Positions 33,001 to 41,031 of a DNA stretch of 64,000 bases are shown one piece after another (the first letter of the stretch is position 1; the number at the start of each line of letters is the position of its first letter). The notes under the pieces are model-generated. The model saw only the letters and a program-made list of their open reading frames with translations. It was not told the DNA's origin and made no database searches. This DNA is from Halanaerobium saccharolyticum subsp. saccharolyticum DSM 6643. GTDB lineage: Bacteria > Bacillota > Halanaerobiia > Halanaerobiales > Halanaerobiaceae. Where the stretch lies: assembly GCF_000350165.1 (NCBI RefSeq), contig NZ_CAUI01000023.1, positions 496,001 through 560,000 of the forward strand, in the 5' to 3' direction. A program made the translations under genes and the position numbers.

Positions 33001-33324
33001 AATCATCTTAGTACTGATATTCTGATTAAGATTCCTAAAGGGCTCATAAACTTCCTTCTCGTCTACTAATTTAATAAAAGTACGAAAACCCTTAGTTGAT
33101 ACATTTTGATAAGATTTATTTGCTGGGTAAAATTCCATAATTGCATTATCCTTATTACTGGAACCAAAACTTGCAATACCCTGACCGCGATTAACATAAA
33201 ATGCCCAAATTGGAATCCCAAATTTACCTGCTATTCCTGGCAAAAAACTGGCAAATGTTTTCTGCTGCTGGTAATCTTTGATTATAAACTGACCTTTTTC
33301 ATTTAAAAAATACTGCTCATTCAT
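30079..33324 (-). CDS. Large glycoside phosphorylase-like enzyme (GH94/GH149/GH161 type)
   Basis: A 1081-residue cytoplasmic protein, no signal peptide. The N-terminal part is a beta-sandwich ([40 protein letters not shown]), followed by an (alpha/alpha)6 barrel with [42 protein letters not shown] and [20 protein letters not shown]. The architecture is that of inverting phosphorylases of clan GH-Q; [9 protein letters not shown] carries the likely general acid Asp. At about 1080 residues it is much longer than cellobiose phosphorylase (about 800) and fits the beta-1,3-glucan phosphorylase families better. It would yield glucose 1-phosphate from imported oligosaccharides. GGAGG precedes the ATG. 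Monocistronic; a palindrome lies in its promoter. Confidence 0.7.
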   Translation of the reverse strand: [1081 protein letters not shown]

Positions 33325-33403
33325 CTTTTTCCTCCATTCTAGAATTTCGTTACGTCAAATCTCAATTTTTATAATAAACTTTAAATTTATGTGTGAATTT
33401 ATT

Positions 33404-33423
33404 TTACTAAAAGGATTTAGTAA
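33404..33423. promoter_or_regulatory. Palindrome upstream of the phosphorylase-like gene
   Basis: TTACTAAA-agga-TTTAGTAA, perfect 8-base arms about 80 bases upstream of the start. Candidate operator of an unidentified regulator; the LacI at 46751 and a distant PTS-linked regulator are possibilities. Confidence 0.45.
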
Positions 33424-33526
33424 ATACATAAAAAAACACTTTTTAATTACCTTAAGTATAGGTTATGCTCTTTATTTTGTCAAGTGAATTTTCTAATAAT
33501 TTGCATAATATACTTTTTTATTAATC

Positions 33527-33557
33527 AACTGGAGCCTTTTCATTAAAAACTCCAGTT
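33527..33557. terminator. Terminator after the MATE gene
   Basis: AACTGGAG and CTCCAGTT enclose a 15-base loop, with T-run (TTTTTTG) on the plus side and A/T on the other. It ends the minus-strand MFS-MATE unit. Confidence 0.7.
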
Positions 33558-33580
33558 TTTTGTTTTGTGAGCTAAAAACA

Positions 33581-34960
33581 TTAAATCGCTTTTTTCTCTT
33601 TCCAGCTGCCCTTTTTAAACCAGATACCACCAATAATTGCACTTAAAAAGTTGGAAATAAACATTCCCCACCAGATACCGGTAGTTCCAAGCTGAAAGTA
33701 ATTTGATAAAAGTCTAGCTAACGGCACTCTAAACCCCCAAAGAGCAACTACTGCCAGCACCATTGCAGCTACCGTATTTCCTGCTCCTCTAAAAGACCCA
33801 CCAATTACTATCCGAACTCCTAAAAAGCCAAAAGATAAGCCAACAATCTTAAGAAAGTCGACTCCAATTGCAACTACTTTTGGATTATCATTAAAGACTG
33901 ATATAATCTGAGCCGGGAAAAATTGAGTAACTAAAATCATAGACATCATTAGACTAAATGTTAAACCTACAGCTGTCCAGGCAATTTTTTCCGCCCGATC
34001 AGGATCATCTGCCCCCATAGTCTGGCCAACCATAGTTGTAGTTGCCATCGAAAGCCCACGCATCGGCATCATTACTACTGATAAGATCCTATTTCCAATT
34101 CCATAAGCAGCAACTGCCAGGGTTCCAAATTCAGAAACTATGCCCATTAAAAAAGTCATTCCCAGAGCAATAATTGACTGTTCTGCTGCCGAAGGTGTAC
34201 CTAATTTAATTATTCTTTTTTGAACTTTAAAATCTGGAATTAAATTTTTAGCATATAGTTTAATTCCTTTTTCACCTTTAAATAATAAATAAACTCCATA
34301 TAAACCAGCCAGAGCTCTTGCTAAAACAGTTGCAATTGCTGCTCCTCTAACACCCATTTGTGGGAAAAAACCCCAACCTAAAATTAAAAACGGATCAAGA
34401 ATAATATTAAAAAGAGTTGAAAAAACCATCATCTTCATCGGTGTCTTAGTGTCTCCAACCCCTCTTAAAAGAGCTGTAAACACAAAAAAGATAAACATAA
34501 AAGCTACTCCAGCAAAAATAATATCTAGATAAGCAACAGCCTCGTCCATTATATTTGCTGGCGCACCTATCCAGCCTAAAATTGTCCTGTCAAAAATAAA
34601 ACCAGCTGCACCAAAGATTAGAGAAAGAAAAATAACTAAGCTAAAGATTTGACCTGCTACATGGTCGGCCATCTTTTTATTATCTGAACCAGTATACTGA
34701 GCAACTAATGTGGTGCCAGCAATTGTCATTCCTCCCCCAATAGATATCAGTAGAAAAACTAAAGGAAAACCAACAGAAATTGCTGCAACAGAATCAGCAC
34801 CAAGTTTACCAACCCAAAATGTGTCAGCTAAATTATATAAAACCTGCATCGTATTACCGACCATAATCGGCCAGGAAAGTTTAAAAAGGGTCTTTGGTAT
34901 TGAATCATTTAAAATTGCTTCTCTGTTATTTAAATTATTTTTTTGTTTTAATTTCTTCAT
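33581..34960 (-). CDS. MATE-family multidrug/metabolite exporter
   Basis: A 459-residue protein with 12 helices in two MatE halves. Signatures: SWPIMVGNTMQVLYNLADTF, AISVGFPLVFLLISIGGGMT, GVGDTKTPMKMMVF, TPSAAEQSIIALGMTFLMGI and GSFRGAGNTVAAMVLAVVAL. It exports drugs or cationic metabolites using Na+ or H+. It begins 25 bases after the MFS stop, so the two transporters are probably one operon. Weak binding site (GGGTGGT). Confidence 0.92.
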   Translation of the reverse strand: MKKLKQKNNLNNREAILNDSIPKTLFKLSWPIMVGNTMQVLYNLADTFWVGKLGADSVAAISVGFPLVFLLISIGGGMTIAGTTLVAQYTGSDNKKMADHVAGQIFSLVIFLSLIFGAAGFIFDRTILGWIGAPANIMDEAVAYLDIIFAGVAFMFIFFVFTALLRGVGDTKTPMKMMVFSTLFNIILDPFLILGWGFFPQMGVRGAAIATVLARALAGLYGVYLLFKGEKGIKLYAKNLIPDFKVQKRIIKLGTPSAAEQSIIALGMTFLMGIVSEFGTLAVAAYGIGNRILSVVMMPMRGLSMATTTMVGQTMGADDPDRAEKIAWTAVGLTFSLMMSMILVTQFFPAQIISVFNDNPKVVAIGVDFLKIVGLSFGFLGVRIVIGGSFRGAGNTVAAMVLAVVALWGFRVPLARLLSNYFQLGTTGIWWGMFISNFLSAIIGGIWFKKGSWKEKKAI

Positions 34961-34985
34961 TTTAAACCACCCGACTCTAAAATAA

Positions 34986-36269
34986 TTAGGCTCTGTTTTT
35001 TAAAAACCCACTATCTTTAAAAACTACAAAAGCTAAAAGTAAAACTGCGGCTGATGCAAAAAATATTACAACCTTAAACATTACTGCCATGCCAAAGTTA
35101 TCAATTAAATAGCCACCTAAAAGACTGCCAATAATACCTGCAGCTCCAAAAGCTGACATCATTGCTATGCTCTGAGCGGTAGTTTTTAAAGCTGCTGGTG
35201 CAACAAGTTTAACATAATAACGGACAGTTACTAAAAAAACTCCAAATGATAGAGACTGCAGCATTCCAAAAAATAAGAAATATACAGGCGAAGTTGCCAC
35301 AGCTGCAACTATAAATCTGATTAGATAAAAGAAAGCAGAAAACAAAAGTAGAGAATTAGTCTTATATTTTTCCAAAAAATATTTAGCTGCAAAAAATATA
35401 GGTGCTTCACTTAAAGCATTAAAAAAGAACATATAACCAAGATCAGTAGAATCTCCGCCAACTGATTTAATAATTGGCGCCAGATAAACAAAAATCATCT
35501 GGTTTGGGATAAATATCATCAGAGTAATAAAAAGTATAAAAATATAATCTGGATTTTTAAAAAGCCGCATTATATTTTTGTCATCTAATTCAGATTCAAT
35601 CTCTTCAACTGCTGCCAACTTTAAATCTTCTGTCTTTATATCTTTAGCTTCTATTCCCTCTAAATCATACTCTTTTTGTTGAAGTTCACTATAACTATTA
35701 TCTTTAATATTTAGCGCTATGATTACTAAAATAAATATTATTACTCCATAACTTAAAAAATGAACCCGCCAGCCAAATTTATCAATCACCTGACCAAAAA
35801 CTGTAACTATAATTGCAAAACCAATTGATCCCCAGGCCCTCATAAAACCGTAATTATGAGCTGTATGAGCAGAGGTCTCTAAAATCCAGCTGTCCAAAAC
35901 TGACTGTTGGGGCTCCCATAAAAAACCGACAATTCCAATTGAAACTGCCAGCATTAGATCTCCATAAAAAGTTAGAGGAGTAATTACAAGTCCCATTAAA
36001 GACATGGATATAATAAATACCATTTTTCTATTTTCCAAACGATCACAGATATAGCCAACAATTGGGGGTGCAATTAACCCCATAAATGTCCGCAGAGACA
36101 TTAAAGTCCCAATTCTCATATTGCTGTAACCTAAATCACTAAGATAATAAACTAAATAAGCTCCATAAACTGCCCAGGAGCTCCAAAAGAAAAACTGCAG
36201 AAATGAAAATTCTGCTATTATTTTATATGAATTATTTGATTTTACTTTTTTGACTAAATTGTTAACCAT
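34986..36269 (-). CDS. MFS transporter of the MFS_1-like (LacY/nucleoside symporter) group
   Basis: A 427-residue protein with 12 helices and a long charged central loop (about 200-240). FFFWSSWAVYGAYLVYYLSD and FLWEPQQSVLDSWILE fit the group that includes LacY, NupG and the phenylpropionate transporter. The substrate is not readable; sugar or nucleoside import is likely. No clear ribosome site stands before the ATG at 36269, so the start is tentative. Co-oriented and close to the MATE gene. Confidence 0.82.
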   Translation of the reverse strand: MVNNLVKKVKSNNSYKIIAEFSFLQFFFWSSWAVYGAYLVYYLSDLGYSNMRIGTLMSLRTFMGLIAPPIVGYICDRLENRKMVFIISMSLMGLVITPLTFYGDLMLAVSIGIVGFLWEPQQSVLDSWILETSAHTAHNYGFMRAWGSIGFAIIVTVFGQVIDKFGWRVHFLSYGVIIFILVIIALNIKDNSYSELQQKEYDLEGIEAKDIKTEDLKLAAVEEIESELDDKNIMRLFKNPDYIFILFITLMIFIPNQMIFVYLAPIIKSVGGDSTDLGYMFFFNALSEAPIFFAAKYFLEKYKTNSLLLFSAFFYLIRFIVAAVATSPVYFLFFGMLQSLSFGVFLVTVRYYVKLVAPAALKTTAQSIAMMSAFGAAGIIGSLLGGYLIDNFGMAVMFKVVIFFASAAVLLLAFVVFKDSGFLKNRA

Positions 36270-36486
36270 AAATTGTAGATAATAGCTGCTAACTTAAAAT
36301 TTATAACTTAAGCTGCTATTAACTCCTTCCTGAATATAATTTAATCTTTTAAATTAAGTTACTTCTATATATATAATACTAGAGAATAATTGAAATACCT
36401 TTAAAAATTGAATAATAATTATAAATTTAATTAATTATAGTTTAGAAACAAATTTAACTAACTTAATATTAAGATAATCTAAAAAA

Positions 36487-36520
36487 GCAGCTAAAACTCA
36501 AAGTAAAGAGCTTTAGCTGC
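36487..36520 (-). terminator. Terminator after glycerate kinase
   Basis: Minus strand: GCAGCTAAAGCTC pairs with GAGTTTTAGCTGC, then TTTTTT. Confidence 0.85.
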
Positions 36521-36553
36521 CCATAATATTTAAATTATTTAATTGACTTTTTT

Positions 36554-37690
36554 CTACAATCTTTTAATTTGTATTGTCCTAATAATTTGTTCACTTAACT
36601 TAGCTAAGAGTTTTGGACTTTCTTCTATTATTTCTTTTAATGCAGCTGGCCGGTCTATAATAGAAAAATATGAGTTAATTCCGTGGTCTAAAACTTTTTC
36701 TACACCCTCACCTAAAGTACCTGCGATAGCAATCACTGGTATATCTTTTTCAGCAGCACTGCGGGATACTCCAACTGGGGTCTTGCCATAAATACTCTGC
36801 CCATCAAGCATTCCTTCACCTGTAATAACCAGATCAACATTTTTCAGCCTCTCTTCAAAATTAATCAAATCTAAAATTATAGTGACCCCAGCTTTTAATT
36901 CTGCATCTAAAAATGCAACCAAACCTGCACCTAAGCCTCCTGCAGCTCCTGCTCCAGAAATTTCATTTGGGTTTTTATTTAATTCTTTAATAACGATATC
37001 ATTAAAATGACGAAGATTTTGATCAAGTATTTCTACCATTTCTGGATTTGCTCCCTTTTGAGGAGCATAAACATAAGCAGCCCCCTCTTTACCATAAAGA
37101 GGATTATCTACATCACAGGCAGCTAAAATTTCAACATCTTTTAGTCTGGAATCTAATTTATCAAGTTTTATCTGCTCTATTTGACTTAAGCTGCCTCCAC
37201 CAAAATCTATCTGTTCTCCTTTTTCATCTAAGATCTCTGCTCCTAAAGCCTGGGCCATCCCAACTCCAGCATCATTAGTCGCACTACCACCAATGCCAAT
37301 AATAATTTTTTGAGCACCCGCATCAAGAGCGGCAGCAATCAGTTCACCTGTCCCATAAGTAGTAGTTTTTGAGGGATTCTTTTTTTCTTCAGGTACTAAA
37401 GGCAGTCCAGAAGCTGCAGCCATTTCAATTACAGCAGTTTTCTTATCTCCAAGCAGACCATAAAAAGCTTCAACCCTATTGCCCAAGGGGCCAGTAACCT
37501 TCTTTTTTATAATTTCTCCTTTAGTTGCATCAACTAAAGACTGAACTGTACCTTCTCCCCCATCAGCCATCGGCAATAAATCAACATCTATTTTTGAATC
37601 ATAATTATGTATGCCATTTTTTATATTCTCTGCAGCTTCCATTGCAGTCAATGAGCCTTTAAAAGAATCAGGAGCTACCAGTATCCTCAT
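36554..37690 (-). CDS. glxK: Glycerate 2-kinase, GarK/GlxK family
   Basis: A 378-residue kinase making 2-phosphoglycerate from D-glycerate and ATP. It begins with the signature MRILVAPDSFKGSLTAMEAA and contains PMADGGEGTVQSLVDATKG, GIGGSATNDAGVGMAQALGA and LVITGEGMLDGQSIYGKTPV, all hallmarks of the GarK family. Length is normal (about 380). GGGG lies eight bases before the ATG. The antiporter and a glycerate-dehydrogenase-like gene follow upstream on the same strand, so a glycerate/hydroxypyruvate module is likely: the reductase interconverts hydroxypyruvate and glycerate, and this kinase feeds glycolysis. Confidence 0.93.
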   Translation of the reverse strand: MRILVAPDSFKGSLTAMEAAENIKNGIHNYDSKIDVDLLPMADGGEGTVQSLVDATKGEIIKKKVTGPLGNRVEAFYGLLGDKKTAVIEMAAASGLPLVPEEKKNPSKTTTYGTGELIAAALDAGAQKIIIGIGGSATNDAGVGMAQALGAEILDEKGEQIDFGGGSLSQIEQIKLDKLDSRLKDVEILAACDVDNPLYGKEGAAYVYAPQKGANPEMVEILDQNLRHFNDIVIKELNKNPNEISGAGAAGGLGAGLVAFLDAELKAGVTIILDLINFEERLKNVDLVITGEGMLDGQSIYGKTPVGVSRSAAEKDIPVIAIAGTLGEGVEKVLDHGINSYFSIIDRPAALKEIIEESPKLLAKLSEQIIRTIQIKRL

Positions 37691-37723
37691 TTTTTATCCC
37701 CCATTTTAAAGTTTTTAAAATAG

Positions 37724-38980
37724 TTAACAGCGTTTTGTCTTCATCTCGTCTGATTTAATCAACGCATATTCTGTTGCTAAAGAACCAAAGATTTCAGTAA
37801 AGATTGAGGTAAATAAAATAACATTTAGGATTAACATTGAAATATTTGAAACATTTCCTCCAATATGTACAAAATCTTTCTGAATTATGAAAGCTAAATC
37901 AATTGTAATTCCAATCTGTGGTATCAAACCAAAACCTATGTAATCTTCTACATGTTTAGGAGCAGAAGATAGTTTAGCCCCTAAGTGGGCTCCGCCAACT
38001 TTTCCAAGCATCCTCATAAATGTATAAGCAAAAGCTACTATTAAAAAAGTCTGATCAAACAAATTACTTATATCAAGTTTTGTTCCAGCTAAAATAAAGA
38101 ATGTCGCCAGCAGCGGCACAGTCAAAACATCAATTTTGTCTGAAACATCCAGCCTACTTTTCGGTACATTCCGATAAACAAAGCCTAAAGTTAGATTGGC
38201 AAATAGCGGTGAAATATGAAAGAAGACTGCTGCAGCACTTGTACCGATAATAGTTGCCAGAATAAGTAATATTTTTCTACTTTCAGAACTACATTTTATC
38301 ATTAAATGCTGAGAAATATATCCAATTACTAAACCAAGTAAGATAGCAGCTGTAACTCTTAAAAATGGTGTTAAAAACATATTCATAAAAGTTAATTCCA
38401 CTTCTGGAGACGCCAATATGTAGGATAAAGGCTCCATAAATGAAAATATTAACAGTGCTAAAAATTCATCTAAAGCTAAGACAACCATCAAAGTTGCTGA
38501 ATACTCTCCCGGAATACCATATTCTTTTAAAACCATAACAGTTGCAGCTGGAGCTGTTGCGGTAGCTATTGTTCCAAATAAGATAGCTACAAATAACTCT
38601 TTTCCTAATAAAAGCATTATTCCTGAAACTAAGACAAAAGCCCCTATTGATTCGAATAAAACTATTAAAGTTAACTCAAATTCTAATTTTTTTAGAATTT
38701 TTATGTACAAAGAAGTACCAATCCCAAATGAAATAAATGACACAGCTAAAACAGTTATGAAATTTAAGGTGTTCAATAAGTAATTATACCAGGCCAAAAA
38801 TTCCTTTGATAAAAAAGAAAAATTACCAACCACACTTTGACTAAATATGGTCCCTAATAAAATATAACCAACTACACTGGGGATTCTAAATTTATCTGTT
38901 ATCGTTTTTACAATAAAAGCTGCTAAAAATAAAAGCCCAATCAAATAAATTAATCTATGACTTTTATGATTAAGCATCAT
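37724..38980 (-). CDS. CPA2-type Na+(K+)/H+ antiporter
   Basis: A 418-residue membrane protein with about 12 helices, no TrkA or USP domain. Signatures: FRIPSVVGYILLGTIFSQSV, GTIATATAPAATVMVLKEYG (the conserved TATAPA region), ALDEFLALLIFSF (the ion-binding Asp), and GLIPQIGITIDLAFIIQ near the end. It would balance Na+ and pH. The ATG at 38980 has no clear binding site; the frame is open upstream for 16 codons (ITDYGVLENLNGLQYW) after AGGGATGTGA, so a non-ATG start such as ATT near 39028 is possible. Confidence 0.85.
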   Translation of the reverse strand: MMLNHKSHRLIYLIGLLFLAAFIVKTITDKFRIPSVVGYILLGTIFSQSVVGNFSFLSKEFLAWYNYLLNTLNFITVLAVSFISFGIGTSLYIKILKKLEFELTLIVLFESIGAFVLVSGIMLLLGKELFVAILFGTIATATAPAATVMVLKEYGIPGEYSATLMVVLALDEFLALLIFSFMEPLSYILASPEVELTFMNMFLTPFLRVTAAILLGLVIGYISQHLMIKCSSESRKILLILATIIGTSAAAVFFHISPLFANLTLGFVYRNVPKSRLDVSDKIDVLTVPLLATFFILAGTKLDISNLFDQTFLIVAFAYTFMRMLGKVGGAHLGAKLSSAPKHVEDYIGFGLIPQIGITIDLAFIIQKDFVHIGGNVSNISMLILNVILFTSIFTEIFGSLATEYALIKSDEMKTKRC

Positions 38981-39131
38981 CCAATACTGAAGACCATTTA
39001 AATTCTCTAAGACACCATAATCAGTAATCTATATCACATCCCTATAAAATTTTTAAGAAATTTTCCAAGTATAATTATATATTAAGATACCAGCTAAAAC
39101 AATACCAAAGTAAATCAATTATCTTTATTGA

Positions 39132-40109
39132 TTAATTTAAATTAACCTGATTCTTTATATTTCCTTCGAGAAAACTTTTTATATTTTCATAAACTATTTC
39201 CATTAAACACTGTCTTGATTCTTTAGTGGCCCAAGCTATATGGGGAGTAATAATTGTTTTCTCAGAATTTAAAAGCAAATTTGATACTGCCGGCGGTTCA
39301 TTTGTCAACACATCAAGAGCAGCAGCTTGAATTTTGCCCGCCTCCAGGGAAGCTGCCAGATCATCTTCTATAATTAAACCTCCCCGAGCTGTATTAATAA
39401 TAATTACATTCTTTTTCATTTGAGCAATGCTCTTTTGATTTATCATTCCTGCAGTTTCTTCAGTTAAAGGACAGTGCAGACTTATAATATCAGATTGTTT
39501 ATAAAGCTCTCTCAGCTTTAAAAATTCCAGACCCTCGGTCAATATATCTGGATCTGAAATTTTTTCTTGCGGACTGCGATCATAGACTATAACCTTCATA
39601 CCAAATGCTAATGCCAACTCAGCAGTCCGCTGACCTATGCTGCCAAAACCAATTATTCCTAAAGTCCTATTTTTTAACTCAATTAAAGGATAGTTCCAAA
39701 AACAAAAATCTTCAGACTGAGTCCATTCCTTTGCTTTAACTGCTCTATTATGTTCACCTACATGTAAAGCTGCCTCTAAAATCAAAGCTAAAGTAAATTG
39801 TGCTACTGCATTTGTACTATAATCAGGTGCATTTGTTACAATTACATCATTTTCTGCAGCTGCTTTAATATCTACAACATTATAGCCTGTTGCTAAAATT
39901 CCTATATATTTTAATCCTGGCAGGCTTTCTATTGTTTTTCTTTTTAGCGGAGTCTTATTTGTTAATAAAATATCTGCTCCTTTAGATCTTTCTAAGATTT
40001 TTTCTTTAGGAGTTCGATCATAGATTTCAAGCTCTCCTAAGTTTTTTATCTGATCCCAACTTAAATCGCCTGGATTTAGCGCATATCCATCTAAAACTAC
40101 AATTTTCAT
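39132..40109 (-). CDS. D-2-hydroxyacid dehydrogenase, glycerate-dehydrogenase-like
   Basis: A 325-residue NAD(P)-dependent enzyme. Nucleotide-binding motif TLGIIGFGSIGQRTAELALA (about residue 150), Arg in IINTARGGLIIEDDLA (about 235), Glu in TNEPPAVSN (about 265) and His in TPHIAWATKESRQ (about 285). FCFWNYPLIELKNRTLG is the pattern of D-glycerate dehydrogenase/hydroxypyruvate reductase. GGGGG lies before the ATG. With the nearby glycerate kinase it could move hydroxypyruvate into glycolysis; D-lactate or other 2-keto acids are also possible substrates. Confidence 0.85.
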   Translation of the reverse strand: MKIVVLDGYALNPGDLSWDQIKNLGELEIYDRTPKEKILERSKGADILLTNKTPLKRKTIESLPGLKYIGILATGYNVVDIKAAAENDVIVTNAPDYSTNAVAQFTLALILEAALHVGEHNRAVKAKEWTQSEDFCFWNYPLIELKNRTLGIIGFGSIGQRTAELALAFGMKVIVYDRSPQEKISDPDILTEGLEFLKLRELYKQSDIISLHCPLTEETAGMINQKSIAQMKKNVIIINTARGGLIIEDDLAASLEAGKIQAAALDVLTNEPPAVSNLLLNSEKTIITPHIAWATKESRQCLMEIVYENIKSFLEGNIKNQVNLN

Positions 40110-40375
40110 TTATTTTTCCCCCAGTTTATATTTTTCAAAATAAGAAATATTCTTAGTTTATGCTGATGGTTTTAGTAAATAAATTACTTTCATTAATATT
40201 ATTCTATTTAGAAGAGGGTCTTCCTTCTTTTAGTCTCCGGATAATTTAAAAAGTAATATAATTATTTTATTGATAAAATATTAAATTTAAAGCAGGAGTC
40301 TGGACTTTTATGTTTAAATATAAATATAGAAATAAATATAAATATTTACATATATTATTTTCAGTCTGAAAACAA

Positions 40376-40449
40376 AGGCACAATAATTGAAAGATTATTA
40401 CGCAAAGATCTGAGTCTAAGGATTTAATCTATGACTGTCAGATTTGCCT
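40376..40449 (+). promoter_or_regulatory. Cyclic-di-GMP class I (GEMM-I) riboswitch aptamer
   Basis: All landmark elements are present in order. P1 is AGGCA (40376-40380) with TGCCT (40445-40449). P1b is AATAAT-tGAAAg-ATTATT, a stem capped by the GAAA tetraloop. The conserved ACGCAAAG joiner follows (40400-40407). P2 carries the tetraloop receptor GTCTAAG...CTATGAC and closes TCTGA/TCAGA. The three ligand-contact regions (GGCA, GCAAAG, CAG) are kept. The following gene starts at 40512. The 3' P1 strand is followed by CAGGTATA, which can pair with TATACAGGAGG around the ribosome site, giving a plausible translational switch. Confidence 0.9.
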
Positions 40450-40511
40450 CAGGTATAGAAGCCAAAGTGAGAACAAGAGTAGTGATAGCATCTTATACAG
40501 GAGGGATAAAT

Positions 40512-40922
40512 ATGGGGATTTTTAACTTTTTAAAGAGAAATGAGAATCAAAATATTAAATTTTTTGAGGAAAATAATCTGGAATCTTGGTGGAATCACAG
40601 CTTTAATGACAGAGAAAAAAAGAGAATTATTTCTGAAAGCTCAAATTTACTTAATAATTTAAATTCAGACAAAACAGCTGCCAGAACCTTATATCTGCTT
40701 GCAGGAAATGTTATTACAAGATTTAATAATAATCCTGATCTAATAATACGTTTACTTAAAAAAGCAGCAGAACTTTCAAAAGAGCCAAAGGAGCGCTTTG
40801 AAATATATTCTCAATTGATTAAAATGCTGCAGGAAGATGAGCAAAATGAAGAAGCTATTAAGTTAATTAGAGAGGCTGAAGCTCAAAATTGGGCGGGTAA
40901 CTGGCAAGAACTTAAAAATTAG
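40512..40922 (+). CDS. Riboswitch-controlled small helical protein of unknown function
   Basis: A 136-residue protein beginning MGIFNFLKRNENQ. No signal peptide and no membrane helix. Residues about 50-130 are helical with TPR-like spacing (ARTLYLLAGNVITRF, PDLIIRLLKKAAELSKEPKE, EDEQNEEAIKLIREAEAQNW), suggesting a repeat scaffold. The start at 40512 follows GGAGGG by six bases. A longer frame to 40431 would run through the riboswitch and is rejected. It is the only gene behind a c-di-GMP riboswitch, so it may act in motility, attachment or envelope change, but no domain says so. A strong terminator follows. Confidence 0.65.
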   Translation: MGIFNFLKRNENQNIKFFEENNLESWWNHSFNDREKKRIISESSNLLNNLNSDKTAARTLYLLAGNVITRFNNNPDLIIRLLKKAAELSKEPKERFEIYSQLIKMLQEDEQNEEAIKLIREAEAQNWAGNWQELKN

Positions 40923-40982
40923 ATGCTTTAATTTAAATTTTTAAAATACATATAGCCTTAAAATAAATATCAATAAATATCA

Positions 40983-41023
40983 AAAAGCTTAGATTTCTCT
41001 TTGAAAGAGATTTCTAAGCTTTT
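40983..41023. terminator. Bidirectional terminator between the riboswitch gene and kduD
   Basis: AAAAGCTTAGA...TCTCTTT pairs with AAAGAGA...TCTAAGCTTTT across a short loop, a long near-perfect stem. Confidence 0.9.
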
Positions 41024-41031
41024 CTTTTTGC

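Noticed and set aside
40431-40511. N-terminal extension of the riboswitch-controlled gene
   Set aside because: These bases form the 3' part of the c-di-GMP aptamer and expression platform; GGAGGG supports the start at 40512.
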